This document shows, in pieces, positions 1 through 17,091 of a stretch of 64,000 nt of DNA (positions are counted from its first letter, which is position 1; each line of letters opens with the position of its first letter). Origin of the DNA: Adineta steineri. Lineage: Eukaryota; Rotifera; Eurotatoria; Adinetida; Adinetidae. A program made the translations under genes and the position numbers. Location of the stretch: assembly GCA_905250115.1 (NCBI GenBank), contig CAJNOI010000002.1, positions 1,205,678 through 1,269,677 of the forward strand, read 5' to 3'. The notes beneath the pieces were generated by a model. That model searched no databases and had not been told where the DNA came from. It worked only from the letters and a program-made list of their open reading frames with translations.

Positions 1-41
1 TAAAATAAATATAATAATATTATAAATAAAATCTATGTCTA

Positions 42-839
42 GGTATTTAAATCAATTTCATACTAATGAACAATCAATAAATTTTGAAAAATCAGCAACT
101 TATTTTGATTCTATATTAGCTATGAAACGTATTAAAGCATTATTACCTTCTGTTCATTTGATTATAATGTTAACAGAACCTGGTCATCGTGCTTATTCTC
201 GATATCAAGTAAGATTTCTTTTCTAGTGATCAGTTCGTATAATTATATTTTAGCATGAAATTGCTCGAATTAATCAAACAATAAATTTTGATGATTTATT
301 GAAATCTAATCATGATGAAAATTCGTATTATTTTCATTTAAAACAACGTTGTCTTCAACCTGGTCATTATGCTGAACATATTCTTAAATGGTTAAAATAT
401 TTTCCATCAAAACAAGTAATTCGAAATATTTTATTATTTTTCTAGAGAAATGTTTTTTTCGTAGATTTATATTGTGGATGGTGAAGCATTTCGTCATGAT
501 CCTCGTATAATTCTAAACGATATTCAATTGTCATTTCTTCAATTAAAGAATTTTATTAATTCATCAAATCTAGTCAGGTAATTTTCTGTCTTACTTTTAA
601 ATAAAATTCTCTATTTTGTATTTTTTAATAGATATAACAAGAAAAAAGGATTTTTTTGCTCATTCTCAGCTAAACATAATTTTCAATGTCTTGGAAATAG
701 TAAAGGACGTCGATATGAAAATATGTCGTCTTATTCACGTGAATATTTAAATAATTATTATTTATTTCATAATCAAAAATTAATTAAACTTCTCAGATAT
801 TATAATTATTCATTGCCATTATGGTTGTCAGATAATTGA
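42..839 (+). CDS. NDST: Heparan sulfate N-deacetylase/N-sulfotransferase, C-terminal part
   Basis: This is the C-terminal part of a bifunctional Golgi enzyme that N-deacetylates and N-sulfates heparan sulfate; only the sulfotransferase end is inside the window. Four exons can be read: about 42-208, 254-415, 465-577 and 632-839, with short GT-AG introns and consistent phase. Family signatures are FEKSATYFDS, LTEPGHRAYSRYQ, IYIVDGEAFRHDP, a KKGFFC segment followed by a second Cys, and LGNSKGRRYENM, ending in LPLWLSDN and a stop at 837-839. These match the order of the vertebrate NDST sulfotransferase domain including the PAPS-binding 3' region and the disulfide pair. The N-terminal deacetylase and the 5'-PSB loop lie upstream of the window. 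The next gene starts only 37 bp downstream. Confidence 0.9.
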
Positions 840-876
840 AAAAGAATATTTATATATAAATTTTGTTTAACTTTAG

Positions 877-1918
877 ATGAATTTCTTTTTAAAAAATTCT
901 TCTAGAATATTTTCTAATCCAATTAAATTATCAAAAAGATTTTTATCTTTATCGAATGTTGTTCATACAGCTGAAGGTCGAATGGGATATCCTAGTGAAA
1001 GATATGAACCAACAACAATAGCAGCAATGGATACTGATAATAAACGTTTACCATTAATAACTGGTTTATATGAAGATGGTTTTATGATTGCTGGACAAGA
1101 TAGACTTGTTGGAGCAATCTTTTCATTTCCTAGACAAATTATTTGTTGGAATGTAAGCGAGATTTAGTTTCATTAGAAAAATACCGTTAATTATGAATTA
1201 TCTAGGTTTTTTCACCAGAAGAGATAACACCTGAATCCTTAGCTTTGTTAGAAGTTGTTCAACCTCGTCCAGGTAATTATTTTGTTATTTCCTTTTTNNN
1301 NNNNNNNNNNNNNNNNNNNNNNNNNNNNNNNNNNNNNNNNNNNNNNNNNNNNNNNNNNNNNNNNNNNNNNNNNNNNNNNNNNNNNNNNNNNNNNNNNCTT
1401 CATTTCGACAGATCATTAGTATTATATAAGTACTATAACTGATAAAATAATCATACTTTTCTGATATGGTTATAAGCACTACACGAATAAAAAAAACGTG
1501 GAATATTCCGCCAGATTGACCATACCCATATACATAATATTTTAAAATCTAGACACAAGCTTGTGAAACATTCAATTTCTTATTATCCGATAATCGTCTT
1601 GTTTATGGTGGATTTTTTCCTGAAAAAAATCTTGCTGATCAAAATTATGGTTTAAGAAAAGCTATTGCACATAGTCAATTATATGAAAAAGATGAAGAAT
1701 ATGTTAAAACAGATATGTTAAGAGATACATATGATATAATGCTTAAAGCTCATCGAGAACGAAAATTATTACGTCCATATTCACCACTTGATGTTCGTCA
1801 AACCAATCAAGAGCGAGATGATGAATCTAATGTACAATCATTAACTGGTACAAGTAATATGGAAAAAAGACCTCCAGTAAAAAAAGAAAATGACAAACCA
1901 ATAGATAAACAAAGTTAA
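877..1918 (+). CDS. NDUFAF3: NDUFAF3-like mitochondrial complex I assembly factor (one exon lost in gap)
   Basis: Mth938/DUF498-family protein that helps assemble the Q-module of mitochondrial complex I. Exon 1 is 877-1152 and exon 2 is 1206-1272; a later exon starts near 1554 after the acceptor ttaaaatctag and runs to the stop at 1916-1918. Family motifs are visible: GFMIAGQD, FPRQIICWNV, FSPEEITPESLALL, VVQPRPG and ACETFNFLLSDNRLVYGGFFP. The first ~25 residues are rich in K, R, S and F, as in a mitochondrial targeting sequence. The segment between PRPG and ACETFNF, about 35 residues in homologues, is missing; a 100-N gap (1298-1397) sits exactly there, so an assembly gap rather than a broken gene is likely. 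The C-terminal ~90 residues extend beyond the domain and are charged. A splice acceptor (ttgtttaactttag) directly abuts the ATG. Confidence 0.85.
1298..1397. other. Assembly gap (100 N) inside NDUFAF3
   Basis: A run of 100 N, the usual placeholder for a gap of unknown size. It follows the donor at 1273 and removes the NDUFAF3 exon that should join PRPG to ACETFNF. Confidence 0.99.
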
Positions 1919-4900
1919 TGTTTGTTTTTTGTACTAAAGATTTTTAATAAACTAGTAAAAACTATTTTAAAAAATTTAATTAATGGATATTCTTGAAAAT
2001 TAATAAGTCAAGTATGAATTGATGAAAGATCTAATTCGAATAATCTATAGTATTTTATGATTAATTATTTGAAGACAATGATGACAATTGTAACTTGATT
2101 GTATGTCAAACAAATAGAGAGAGAGAGAGATTGTATAGATATCAGATGTTGATAAATATGATATGACATATATCTAATGTTCAGATTATATCTAAATATT
2201 TCATGTAGTATGTAATAAGTAATAAAACTATTTAAAGAATTTACAAATTACATTCTATCATGTATATATTTCATACTAATTTTTTTATCGGAACAATAGA
2301 AAATCAATTGAGTTTTTATCTCATAAAAATTTTGTAATATAATAATATATGTTTATGAAGATTTTCGAATGTATTTGTCTATTTAATAACAAACATATTC
2401 AAGGTAGTTTATAGTGAATATCATGTAAAAATCATTGATCTTGACACGATATAGAAGAACAAATGATGAATATTACGGAACTTTGTATTATTGTCCTTCA
2501 GTAGTAATGTGAGAAGGTTAACAGATAAAGATAAATACAATAGTCAATGATTTTATGTCTATTTGTATGAAGGATGTCGACACAGTCTTACAGAATAGTG
2601 CTATTGATGAGTTTAATAAATGATATCGTATGTGCAAACGTTTTCTATTTCATATAAACGTTATCGGTTAGTACAGTTACATATTAGAAAATCGACCACT
2701 AAATCTACTAAATAATGTTTTCCTATTAATAATATAGTTGAGATACGATCGAATATATATATATTTTTAGCATTTGGAAGTACTCATTAAATAAGAACAG
2801 AAGAAATTCCGTTTATCATTTTGTTTCCAATAAAAATCTATAGTTATTTTGTTCTATTTCTATCATGGAGGTTCTTAAGTAGAATAGATTGTTTATATAT
2901 TGTATGCAACTGGGCAAAATGTTAGGAAACTATTTGGTAAATATTAATTAGTCTTTTCTTTTACATAATGATCTTTATTCATAAGATGAGAGAAATCAAT
3001 CGTATTAATAAGATCTTTATATTTAGTTAAAAAAAATATTTAATTAGTTTTTATTAGCTTGACTTAATATTACATTCGATACAATAAGTATAAGTCATTT
3101 CTATTATCTACGTATAACTAATATCTTTTGTTTCTCTATAAAGAAAATCATTTCTTGTTGACTTGATATTTTCTTTTCATATATTAAAACGAACGCCTCA
3201 TTGATCTGTTTTTACACATTACTTGGTAACAGTCATAACAAGAGAATAGATAGATTGATCGGCTAAACGGCTATTACAGACATGAATGGATCATTGAAAA
3301 GGTGAATGTTGCATGTATATATATATATATGCGATTTGCGTAACCAATAAACAAAACAAAGATCAGACACATACACACATATATATATTTATGTATATAT
3401 GTACTTTCATCTCTTTCTTGACGAGTTTTTGATAGATCTGAATAGATGAATCGTCATTTTAAGCTTGCATGATATGACATATACAGGATTTACTACAAAA
3501 TAATCTATCAAATGATTTTTTTTCTTGTATATGCATATATTGGTGTTATTTTATTTACTGTTTTCGACAAATTTCTTTTTTTTAATTAAAGGTAAATATA
3601 ATGAGTATTTCATTCATCCGAACGGCCTTTCATATTGATCTGTAAAACTATCATATTTAGTCGAAATACAAAACTTTTGCTATTTTTATAAAGTGCAAGT
3701 AATTAAAGAATCAAGTATGGTCTTTTCCTATCTGATGCTTTCAAATGAGAGAATAGACTTTGTGAAGTTTAACAAGAGTATGTAGATTTTTAATACTATC
3801 ATAGGAAATTGGGATAATTGAAGAAAAAATCCAGATATGTCAGATTTTTCTAGTAATATAAAGAAAGAAAACGTTTTATATTTCGATTAAAAGTGACAGT
3901 TTTACAGATCATTATGAAAGAACATTTGGATAAATAGAAAAAGACTCGATATATATTCACCTTCAACTGAAAAAAAAAATTGTCGAGTAAGTTAAATAAA
4001 ATATAAAAGACATACGAAAAAACTTTTGATAGATTCTTTCTGAGACACCCTGTATGCAAGATTACATACGCAACAATTAGCACCTTAATTTGTCATATAA
4101 GATTATTGATTCTAAAAGGAAAAATAGGTTAGACCTTCATTTTTATATTATATATTTACAGGCATATGCCTAAATATAGGCAATCATACGCTTATTTGAC
4201 GAAAATAGACGATTGATCAAGCCTGTTAGATTTATAACAGAATATGAGACCATTGATTATAGACATGTTATAGAATGAGAAAAAAAAACTAAAGAATGAT
4301 TAACGAAGGAATAGACATAAATACATATACATGTATACATGTATAAAATATATGTCGACTATTAAAGACACTGCAGGGTAGTTGATTATTAAAAAAACGT
4401 ATAGCGAATTAAGACATGTCAACAACATCTTATGAATAGAAAGTGTCTTTTTAATTTAATCTGTCATTCTATGACTCAATCTATTGATAACAAGTAAGAA
4501 GGAAAGCATGATTATAAGAGTAAATAAGACCAACGAACGAGCTCTCATCGAGCGGTAATAAACAGTTATATATTTCTATTGCGACGTCTGCCTTTCTTTC
4601 TTATTCTACATTTTGTATATCCATATATTACAGAAGCAAAAAAAAACATTAACTACCATACAAAGAGAAAAGAGAATGATTGTCTTAAATGTCTTTCCTG
4701 AACGTAGTATCTTGAAATCTCATCATGACATTCAATTAAAAAATATACATACAGACAGGTCGAGAGAGAAACAAAAAAACTGAAACAATTTATATTTTCT
4801 CTTTGTTTCGCTCTTATTCTTCTCTTTTTCTTTTCTTTTCCTTTCATAACTAACATATCGTCACAGAACAGGTAAACGTTATTCATATATCATTGACTCT

Positions 4901-5083
4901 GTCTTATCATTTTTATTTATTTACATTTATCTATCAAAAAAAACTATAATTCTATTTTGTTTATATTCTAGTGTATAATGCTTTTCATAATGAAATATTA
5001 ACATGTTTCATATCTTACCTGTAATTAAAATCTATTATTTTTACGAAAAAATCTTTTCAAATGAAATTAATACCAGATGAATT
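1919..5083. other. Intergenic, no gene recognised
   Basis: About 3.2 kb of very AT-rich sequence between NDUFAF3 and the LRR gene. It holds a short GA microsatellite near 2117-2131 and several TA runs (for example 2755-2765, 3317-3330). Short open frames here show no homology or splice structure that I recognise. Nothing else is seen. Confidence 0.6.
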
Positions 5084-7778
5084 ATGAATTATTCAATTAT
5101 AATTTATGTTCTTGCACTATTGATTCGAATAACAATTACATATGAATACAATGATGATCATGATGATGAAAAACAAGTGGCATCTCAATCGTGTAAGTAT
5201 TGTGTTATGATTGATTATCAGTCTACTCATTTTTTTTTATTGCTGTTGTTGTCTTATCAACATTAACAAACAAAGTATTTTTTAATGATTAGTAAAGCTT
5301 GCAGCACCTCGCAATCAATACTAATAAACATTTCCGATAGCAATACTGTTTATGTATATACATTGCATAATCTTTCACGATATATCCTATTATTATTGTT
5401 ATTATTCTAAGAAAAGATTATTTAATTCATTGAACAATATTATCTTTGAATAAATTTGAGATGAATATAATAGTTATTTTCTAATTACCTTCGTTTATTC
5501 TTTTTCTATTAGTCTTCTATTGTTTACACATACTGATGTGTTGGAATGATTTTTCAAATTTTTCATAATATCAACAATCCCGATTGTAATCATTATCTTT
5601 GATTTTCTATGTCAAGGCTATTTACATTCTTCAATCATCCAAGGTTAAAATGATGATTATTTACTTACTTACTTTCTTTCTTCTTATTTTTTTTTTATAT
5701 ATATTAATGGATACTACGTGAAGTACTAGTAATATGTTTTCGATATTAGCATATGTATATACAAAAAAAGAGGGTTTACGATTTGTCAATGTCAGTATGT
5801 ATGTATATTGAGAGAACAAAAATCACATCTATATGTTAACAGCTATCAGTCAGAGAAGGAAAGTATTGACAGTGATCGATGTACTTATTCCTAAGAAATT
5901 AAATCTATGAACTCTACTTTTTAATTTCATTATCTAATTGTTTACTCATTGAATGCTCTCGTCAAGGTTAATAGATATGTTTTGATAAATTATAAACAAA
6001 CAAAATATGATCGATTTTTTTTTCTCTTGCATAGAAAGATATTTTTATTTATGTAGGGAATTTTTTTTTGAAATAAACTTGTAAGTTTAGATTATGTAAT
6101 AATGAGTTTCGTAATTTCATAAATATTACTCTGAATTAATTTCAAAAGAGAACAAAAAAAAGGATTGATCAAATTTAAACAGACCTACGCAATTCTTTAA
6201 ATATTTCTTCATCCATCTTATAGAACTATAATTTTCTACGACATATATTGTACTACAATAAAAACATAATTGCTATGTATTCATATAGGTCTTTATTGTA
6301 TGAATAATAAAGTATACTGAGCAAATAAATAATAAAATGTTTCTCATATGAATAATATTAAATAAACAGAATTGTAAAATTTTTCTCTCTCTCTTTTTTT
6401 TACGAAATAATTACTAGTCTTTAAAAATTTTATTTTAGCTTTACCAATATCTGAACCTATACAACATTTAAGTTCATCAATATTTGATTCATTATCTCAA
6501 TCGAATTTATCTTTAATATCAATATTATTTACTGATCAAACAATTAATCTCGATAGTCTTGGTATATTTAGTATCGAACCCGACACATTTAATAATTATC
6601 ATCCATCAGTTACAACAATAATTTTATCATCAAATTATCTTTCGTATCTTCCAAATAATCTTTTTCATTTATTTAGTTCATCATTACTTAATCTTAATCT
6701 ACAACATAATCAATTTCGTTCACTTCAAAAAAATTATTTTTTACGTCGCCTGGAATATTTACGTACACTTGATTTAAGTAAAAATCAATTATATGAATTA
6801 TATAAACAAGATTTTACTGGTCTTAAACGTTTAGAAACATTAATATTACGTGAAAATAAAATCACTTATTTATCCTATGCTATATTTAGTCGTTGTCGTA
6901 CAATAACAACACTTGATCTATCTGATAATGAAATATCTATGATAGATTCAAATGCATTTCGTTCATTATATCGTTTAAAAATTCTTTTATTTAGTAATAA
7001 TCCATTAGGACAACGTTCATTAACAACTCATTTATTAGAACCATTAAAAAATCTTGAATATTTTGATCTTGAAAATACGGAATTAAATGATCTTCCATCA
7101 TTTTTATTTATTTCAAATCAACGTCTACAATCAATTAAATTACGACGAAATAATTTTCAAACAACGATCACAAATTCACGTTCTAATTTACAACAAACAT
7201 TTTGTCATGCACATTCATTAGTTGAAATTGATCTTGTTAGTACAAATTTACGTACACTTGATGTTTGTACATATGATCAACTTCCATCATTACGTCGTCT
7301 TTATTTAATGAATAATCCACTTGATTGTACATGTGATTTATTTTATTTAAAATATGGTGATATCTATCGAGTTTTATTAACTGATGAGAATGGACTTGAT
7401 CGTATACATCCAGATATTGATGTATATCTTGATCGATGGATATCAAGACCTGAACTTCGTCGTCATTTAGAAAAATCACATGCACGTGGTGATTTTCATC
7501 GATTACCAATTGAATTATCATTATTTGCACGATGTGCAACACCTGAACAATGGTATGATCGTGAAATAGGAAATATATCAGGTATATTTACACAATGTCA
7601 ACAACGTTGGTTTACTATTCAAGAAGAATGTCAAAATTATTGTCAATTAGATAATGAAATTCAAACTTCCACAATGATAATTAACAGTATTTCGTCAAGT
7701 TTGATGCAATATAAATTGTTTTCTGTTCAATTATGTTTTATTCTATTCGTATTTTTTTCTTTGTATGTCTCTTGTTAA
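5084..7778 (+). CDS. Secreted or surface-anchored leucine-rich repeat protein
   Basis: A 482-residue protein in two exons, 5084-5192 and 6439-7778, joined in phase across a long 1,246 bp intron. Exon 1 encodes almost exactly a signal peptide (hydrophobic IIIYVLALLIRITI) and a short acidic stretch. Exon 2 carries LRR units: LSSNYLSYLPNNLF, LNLQHNQFRSL, LRTLDLSKNQLYEL, LETLILRENKITYL and ITTLDLSDNEISMI, followed by a LRRCT-type cap (NNPLDCTCDLFYLK, with further Cys in ARCATPEQW and downstream). The last ~20 residues are hydrophobic (QLCFILFVFFSLYVSC) with no cytoplasmic tail, which suggests a GPI-anchor signal or a C-terminal membrane helix. It most resembles extracellular LRR adhesion or receptor proteins; no intracellular domain is present, so direct signalling is unlikely. 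The ligand is unknown. Confidence 0.85.
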
Positions 7779-9857
7779 TTGACGTCCGGTGATGTTTAAT
7801 CGATAGTATTTCTTGCTGGTTATTATTTTTATAACTAGTAATTCAATAAATATAGAGCATTGTGCTCAATGAAAATTATGATATCCTTGTTTGATATGTA
7901 GTGTAAGACTCAAGAGTATGTAATACCTTTCCAACACTTATTTGTGCTCAAATGAAGATTCATAACTGATATAACCTTCGAAATAAAATATTGAAAACTT
8001 TTCAGTTATTAAAAAATCATTAATGTACATTATTTTGAGCTTTCATGGTTGACCTCAATTAATTAATGAAGCGTTTTATGCATTATGATAAAAGACATTC
8101 ATAATATCCAATGTATATTTTCGCGATTCTATCATCAGATAATAGCAGAAAAAAGTCAAGGTAATGTTTATTTATGAAATCAAACTGGTGTAAACAGATG
8201 GTAGTTGAGTAAACGTTCTTACAAAGTTCAGGATAGGTCGCCTAAATTCGAAAGATTTTCAGTGTTACTTTTCTGAAACCTAGTCAACGGGATAAAAACG
8301 ATTACTTCATATCATCGAAAGTTTTTTCTCAAGTCATTTTAAAATCAGTTAAAGTTATTCTATATCATTGTAAAGTACAGCATTGTATTATTGAAATCAA
8401 TAAAGTGAGTTTACAACACAGCCCATTCACAGTTTTCTTATGAATAAAAACTTTAAATAATATAGGAAATAAGGACGAAATATTCAAATTTTTTGTCCTA
8501 CAGATATTTATAGCACATTTTCTGTTTATTTGTGCCCGCGTTGTTATTCTGTTTCTATATAGATGTTTATAAACAAACTGAAAGAAGTTATTCGAGAACA
8601 TGGCCTACTCTTGTATCATAGTGCAGATTGAAAAACTTAAATGAGTGCATTTGACAGTCGCGTCAAAAGATCTGTCTTTCGATAATATACTAAATATGAT
8701 CGGTTACTAATGGTACAAATAATCATATTCTGCAGACTATTAAGCTAGGTTCTGCAAACAGGAATGCATCGTCTGTATTTACTTATATGTCTGTTCCTTA
8801 TTAATACGACTTAAACTATTCGTATTGTAATTTTTACTTAAAATACATCAATCAAATTCTGGAATGCGATTTGCTAGATAAATCAATGTTGTTTATATAA
8901 ATAATCGTTAAGAGTCAATCATTTACAATTATTTAAAAAATCGAATAATTCAATTTATTACTTGAAGAAATATATATCCACTTTAGTTTTGATAATGATT
9001 AGTAATGTCCTTTATATTTCACATCAATATGCAAAAATAAATTTATATCTTAAAAGACACATTTAAGAATCACATGTTTTGATCTAAATTGCAGTCAAAG
9101 TTCGCTCGACAGTGGGTAACAGCTGTGGAAAATATACATATCAATTATTTTTCATTACTAATCAATGTTCGATTTTTTAAATCTCTAATAATAAACAAGC
9201 TGATGCCGAAGATAATAAAAGCATGAAAGTCATTTCCTAATAATAATCAACAATCCCACTCATTAACAATAAGTGGGTACTTCAAAATTTATTATAGTAA
9301 GCGTCGATTTATGATTTTCTATGAGGTCAAATTTATTTTTACTCTTTTTCAAATTGCAACATTTACAAAAAAAGAAAGTATTTGCATAATTCATTTTATT
9401 GACTCATGCATCAAAAATTGAATATAATAAATCACATTCATTAACTAACAAATGAAGTATCAAATAATGACATTAATCTTAAAGAAAATTATTCAAAAAT
9501 TGTTGAAAACTATGCCTGCATTTTCTTATTATAAACAAAACCAATACTAATTCTACATTGACCTGCCTATCCTAATTACTTAGTCATTTATTTCTATAAA
9601 TTTATAATAGTATCAGTTGTTAAATAACGTTTAGCTTTCATAGCAAATCATAATTTTAAGTTCGATCATATAACAAACTAAACATATACACATTCTATTT
9701 GAAAAGAGCGACCTCTAGTCTTTTTGCATGTTAATGGTAAACTATAGTTTAGTCCAATTTCGTTCGTTTCAAGAGAGGAAAATACACCAATGTTGTTGTA
9801 ACAAATATATGATGATGTGTCTTGATTTATTTTTCTAATCGTTTTTTTCTTCTTCTT
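7779..9857. other. Intergenic, no gene recognised
   Basis: About 2.1 kb of AT-rich DNA between the LRR gene and the RRM-type gene. Only short, unsupported open frames are present. No repeat or RNA gene is recognised. Confidence 0.55.
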
Positions 9858-11412
9858 ATGGCATCTAATCCTAATACAGCATTATATCAAAATTTATCTT
9901 TATGTGTTTATATTGGTAATACAACAACAATTGAGAATGATACATTATTGGATTATTGTTCACAATTTGGAACAGTTATTACACATTCATTTAACAAAGA
10001 AAAATTCTGTGATTTTCATATTATTGAATTTGCTGATTTGAAATCGTTAGAAAGTTTTCTTAAAACAAATGATCATAAAATAAATGCAATAAAACTTGAT
10101 ATCAAATTTTATAAAAATATATTAACTAATAATGATGCATTAAATATTGAACGTAAATTTTTTATTGGACCAATATTACATAAAAATGATATAACTCAAA
10201 TTATGGTTTTTTATAAGAAGCAAGATTCAACAGTATATTATCAATTATCGAAACAAAATGAACAAGAATATTTATTACTTCAATTTGCAAATCGACAAAC
10301 TGTTTCAATGATATTAGAACAACAAAAAATTCCAGTACTCAATGAACATAGGAAATGTCATATTTATAAACCTACACATCCAAAACAATTTGTAAATAAA
10401 ATAATTTCTATGAAAAATAAACATAATCAAATACATATTCATGGACTAACAAATAATATTACTGATATAATGTTAATGTAAGATTTTCAAAGAATTATTT
10501 TCTTTTTTATTATTTTCATTCATGTATTTTAGTGATTATTTTCATAAACGTGTACCAGTTATTGCTTGTCATATTCTTTTAAATAATCCAAAATGTGCTG
10601 TTATGGAATTTAATGATGAAAAAACTGTTAGAAAAATTCTTGAAACATCTAATATATATCTACAAGGAACAAATCTTGTCTTAAGTAAAGCATCTCGTAG
10701 TCTTGCTTCATTATTATCATCATCTACGGATGATAGTGATGATGAGAATATTAAAACAACAGTTATATCGCAACCTATTCTTAATTCATTACAAACACAA
10801 AATCTAACATCTGTACCTACTACACACGTAATGTCTCAAGATATTATTCAACAATTACTTTTGGCAATGTTCAATCCTATACAACCTGTCAATCGTATAG
10901 AACCTGAATATATTTCTCCACCAGAGTAAGTTGAACAAGTTATTATTGAGAAATCATAATAATCTTCATTCTTTTTGTTTTATGAAAATAGGACTAATGA
11001 ATCAGGTTGGATGTCACCACCACGAACTATTGTCAGTGATTATCCTACTATTGAACCAGTACCTGTTCGATTACCATCACATCCTCGTGCTACTACAATG
11101 AGTATTAGTATGGATCCAGAATATCGACCAGAAACTAGTGATGTAGATATAAAACCATTTAATAAAGTACCATCGAATAATATTTTACAATTTGTTGAAC
11201 AATTTGAAAATGAGCTTGATCAGATTAAAAACGAATATCTATCAAAATTTAGTAAAGATCGAACAACTATTGAACGAGAAATTAATCAATTAATAAATGA
11301 AGAACGACAAACACTTAACCGTTTAGATCGATATTTAAATGATCGTCGAAAACGTGTAGAAAAACGTCATAATAAAAAACGAAGACATAGTTCACCATCT
11401 TCATCTGATTAG
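9858..11412 (+). CDS. RRM-like protein with acidic/Ser linker and basic coiled-coil tail
   Basis: A 477-residue protein in three exons (9858-10477, 10533-10925, 10992-11412), all in phase. I start it at the ATG of MASNPN; the upstream part of the open frame has no ATG. Three successive beta-alpha-beta segments look like divergent RRM domains: about residues 12-80 (LCVYIGN ... FHIIEFAD), 95-170 (RKFFIGPI ... LLLQFANR) and 190-270 (IHIHGL ... CAVMEFNDE). The RNP1/RNP2 aromatic residues are only partly kept. A linker with SSSTDDSDDEN follows, then a charged helix (EQFENELDQIKNEYL) and a basic, serine-ended tail (KKRRHSSPSSSD) that resembles a nuclear localisation signal. A nuclear RNA-binding or splicing role is inferred from this layout; no specific orthologue is recognised. 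Confidence 0.8.
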
Positions 11413-12049
11413 TACATTATAATATCACCATTACATAGATCTATTCTGTATCTTCCGTTTTTAAGTTAGCTAATAAAAATCGTGTACACACACATAGAAT
11501 CTATCCGGCAACGATATATTTCCTTCTCTATAATATAAATATATTTTCAATTCTAATTTTGTGATGTATTATATGCTTTAGTGATTTTTCTGTTATTGTC
11601 TGATACTTTTTCGTTCATATATATTATTTGTATATCTTTTCTTTTTGTAATATTGAAAAAGTGTATGGTTGTTTTTCGACGTGACATAAACGTGTATTTA
11701 AATTCTTTATGTTAAAAACAATGAATATTGTTTTTTCTGTTTTTAGATATATTTAAAAAAAATGATTTACATACTGATAATTGAAACATTGTCTTTATAG
11801 TTTCTATCATATCATTATTCATAATTCTTATTGGATATTTCGATTATTTATACACATGGTCGTCGATAACTCCTTTTTTTTTTATCTTTCCTGCCTTCGT
11901 TTTATTGGTAGTAACAATGACATAAGCCATGAGGGGTACATTGCATCATCCATAAAATAGTCATGAGAATACTAAACATCTGAATTATTTAAATGAAAAA
12001 AAAATCAATAAATTAACAATTCGACAGAAAAAATTTTTTAATTGTAGAT
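11413..12049. other. Intergenic upstream of QARS
   Basis: AT-rich spacer of about 640 bp. It ends with a pyrimidine-rich acceptor (ttttttaattgtag) two bases before the QARS ATG, a likely trans-splice site. No other feature is seen. Confidence 0.5.
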
Positions 12050-15616
<3,567 letters not shown>

Positions 15617-15765
15617 AGGGTTTTTTTCTCTTTTATTTAATAAAAAAGAACATACGTTTTTGCCCTTGTTATTGTTGTTTGTGATTTTATTTTTAAAAAT
15701 AAAACCATCTATTAAAAACTTTTATCGATAAGTTTTTTTTGTAGCCTTTTATTTTCTTGTTACAG

Positions 15766-16669
15766 ATGACATCAAATAAAGAATCGATGAGTAAGTATGA
15801 TATTAATAAAAAAAAGAATAAAACAAAGAAAACTTTGTTGTTTATTGAAGAAGAAAATAATAATGAGAATAAATTTAATGATGATGATGTCGAATCAGTT
15901 AAAGACGACCAAGTTCGAAGAGATATTAAAATTTTATCATCAAGATTATATGATTTAAAAGAAAGATTTATGAAAGTTGTACAGAAAATTAATAATGATT
16001 CAATTGGTTATATCGATCAAATATCCGAAGAAGGCAATAAAAAAAAACACTATCAATTCTATATATAAATTATTCATTTCTTTTTTTTTCTATTAATTAG
16101 ATGATACTACTGACATCGAATCAAGTGAGAATTTTATATAGATGTTCTATAATATATATTTGATAAATTATTTCAGATAATGGAATGTCGGATGAAGAAG
16201 AAGAGAATGGTAAGATTTTATTTATTTTTATACACAGTAGAAATTAAATGAATTTATTCTTCTTCTTTTATAGGCTCAATAGCAACATCTAATGATGATA
16301 TTAATGATGAGAATGATGATGAAAGTCAAGTACAAAAATCTAGAAAAAGTCTTCGAATATCAAAGTTATTGGTTGAATCCCTTGTTGATAGTAAAGTTCG
16401 CCATAATGAATATCTTAAACATATTGTACAATATCCAAAAATAATGAAATATCTTATGAATGATAGTTCAACTTGTGAAAATATTCCTCGTCGTCATCTT
16501 GAACCATTTATAAAAGAATATGTAAGTTCAAATACTTCTCATTTAATTATTATTTTTCAATAAATTATTTGTTGTAAAGATAGAGAAACATCCAAATACG
16601 AAGATCTACGATAAAATCAATGATGAACTTCAAATTATCCGTCGTAAATATATTAAAACTTGTCAATAA
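15766..16669 (+). CDS. Acidic, probably nuclear protein of unknown function
   Basis: A spliced gene 150 bp downstream of QARS in the same direction, with a splice acceptor (ttttcttgttacag) directly touching its ATG. The product begins MTSNKESMSKYD, with a Lys-rich stretch, a helical segment (RDIKILSSRLYDLKERFM), then short acidic exons (16102-16125, 16178-16209) and a larger exon from 16275 giving VQKSRKSLRISKLLVESL, a HNEYLKHIVQYPKIMKYLM helix and IPRRHLEPFIKEY. The last exon (about 16581-16669) ends in RRKYIKTCQ. The end of exon 1 is uncertain: no good GT donor is present, and either a GC donor (gaag/gcaata near 16033) or a weak gttata donor near 16005 keeps the phase. No family is recognised. 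The acidic-plus-basic composition suggests a chromatin or nucleolar protein, but this is only an inference. Confidence 0.65.
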
Positions 16670-17091
16670 TATTCTTTTTTTTTGTACATCGAAATTATTC
16701 ATCTGTAGTTTGTGTTTTTCTTTTTGTTATGTATTAAACTTACAAAGAATGTATATTTGATATGATAGTCTAAGTACATATTGTTCATCTAGTTAAAACT
16801 ATAAATAAAAAATATAAGTTTTAAATAAAAATTTCATTTAATTGCAATAACTAATATTTTTATCATATATGCTTAATTCTGTTTTTTGACTACAACTCCT
16901 AAATAGCCTTCACCGATTTCTTGTTATTAGTTTACATTGCAAACAACAATATTTACTCTTAACGTTGTTTTTTCAAAAAAAACTTTAACTTGAATTAACT
17001 GATTTAAATTCTCTTTTTTTTCCTTCTTCTTATTTTTCAAAGAATAGTAAAACATTTGTAGTTCTTTTTTTACATTTACTTGTCTATTTTA
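16670..17091. other. Intergenic spacer
   Basis: About 420 bp, strongly AT-rich with T-runs; it contains AATAAA-type signals soon after the stop of the preceding gene. Nothing else is seen. Confidence 0.5.

Noticed and set aside
7237-7542. Minus-strand open frame inside the LRR gene
   Set aside because: A shadow of the LRR coding exon; its His/Tyr/Val/Ile-rich composition is the complement of LRR codons.
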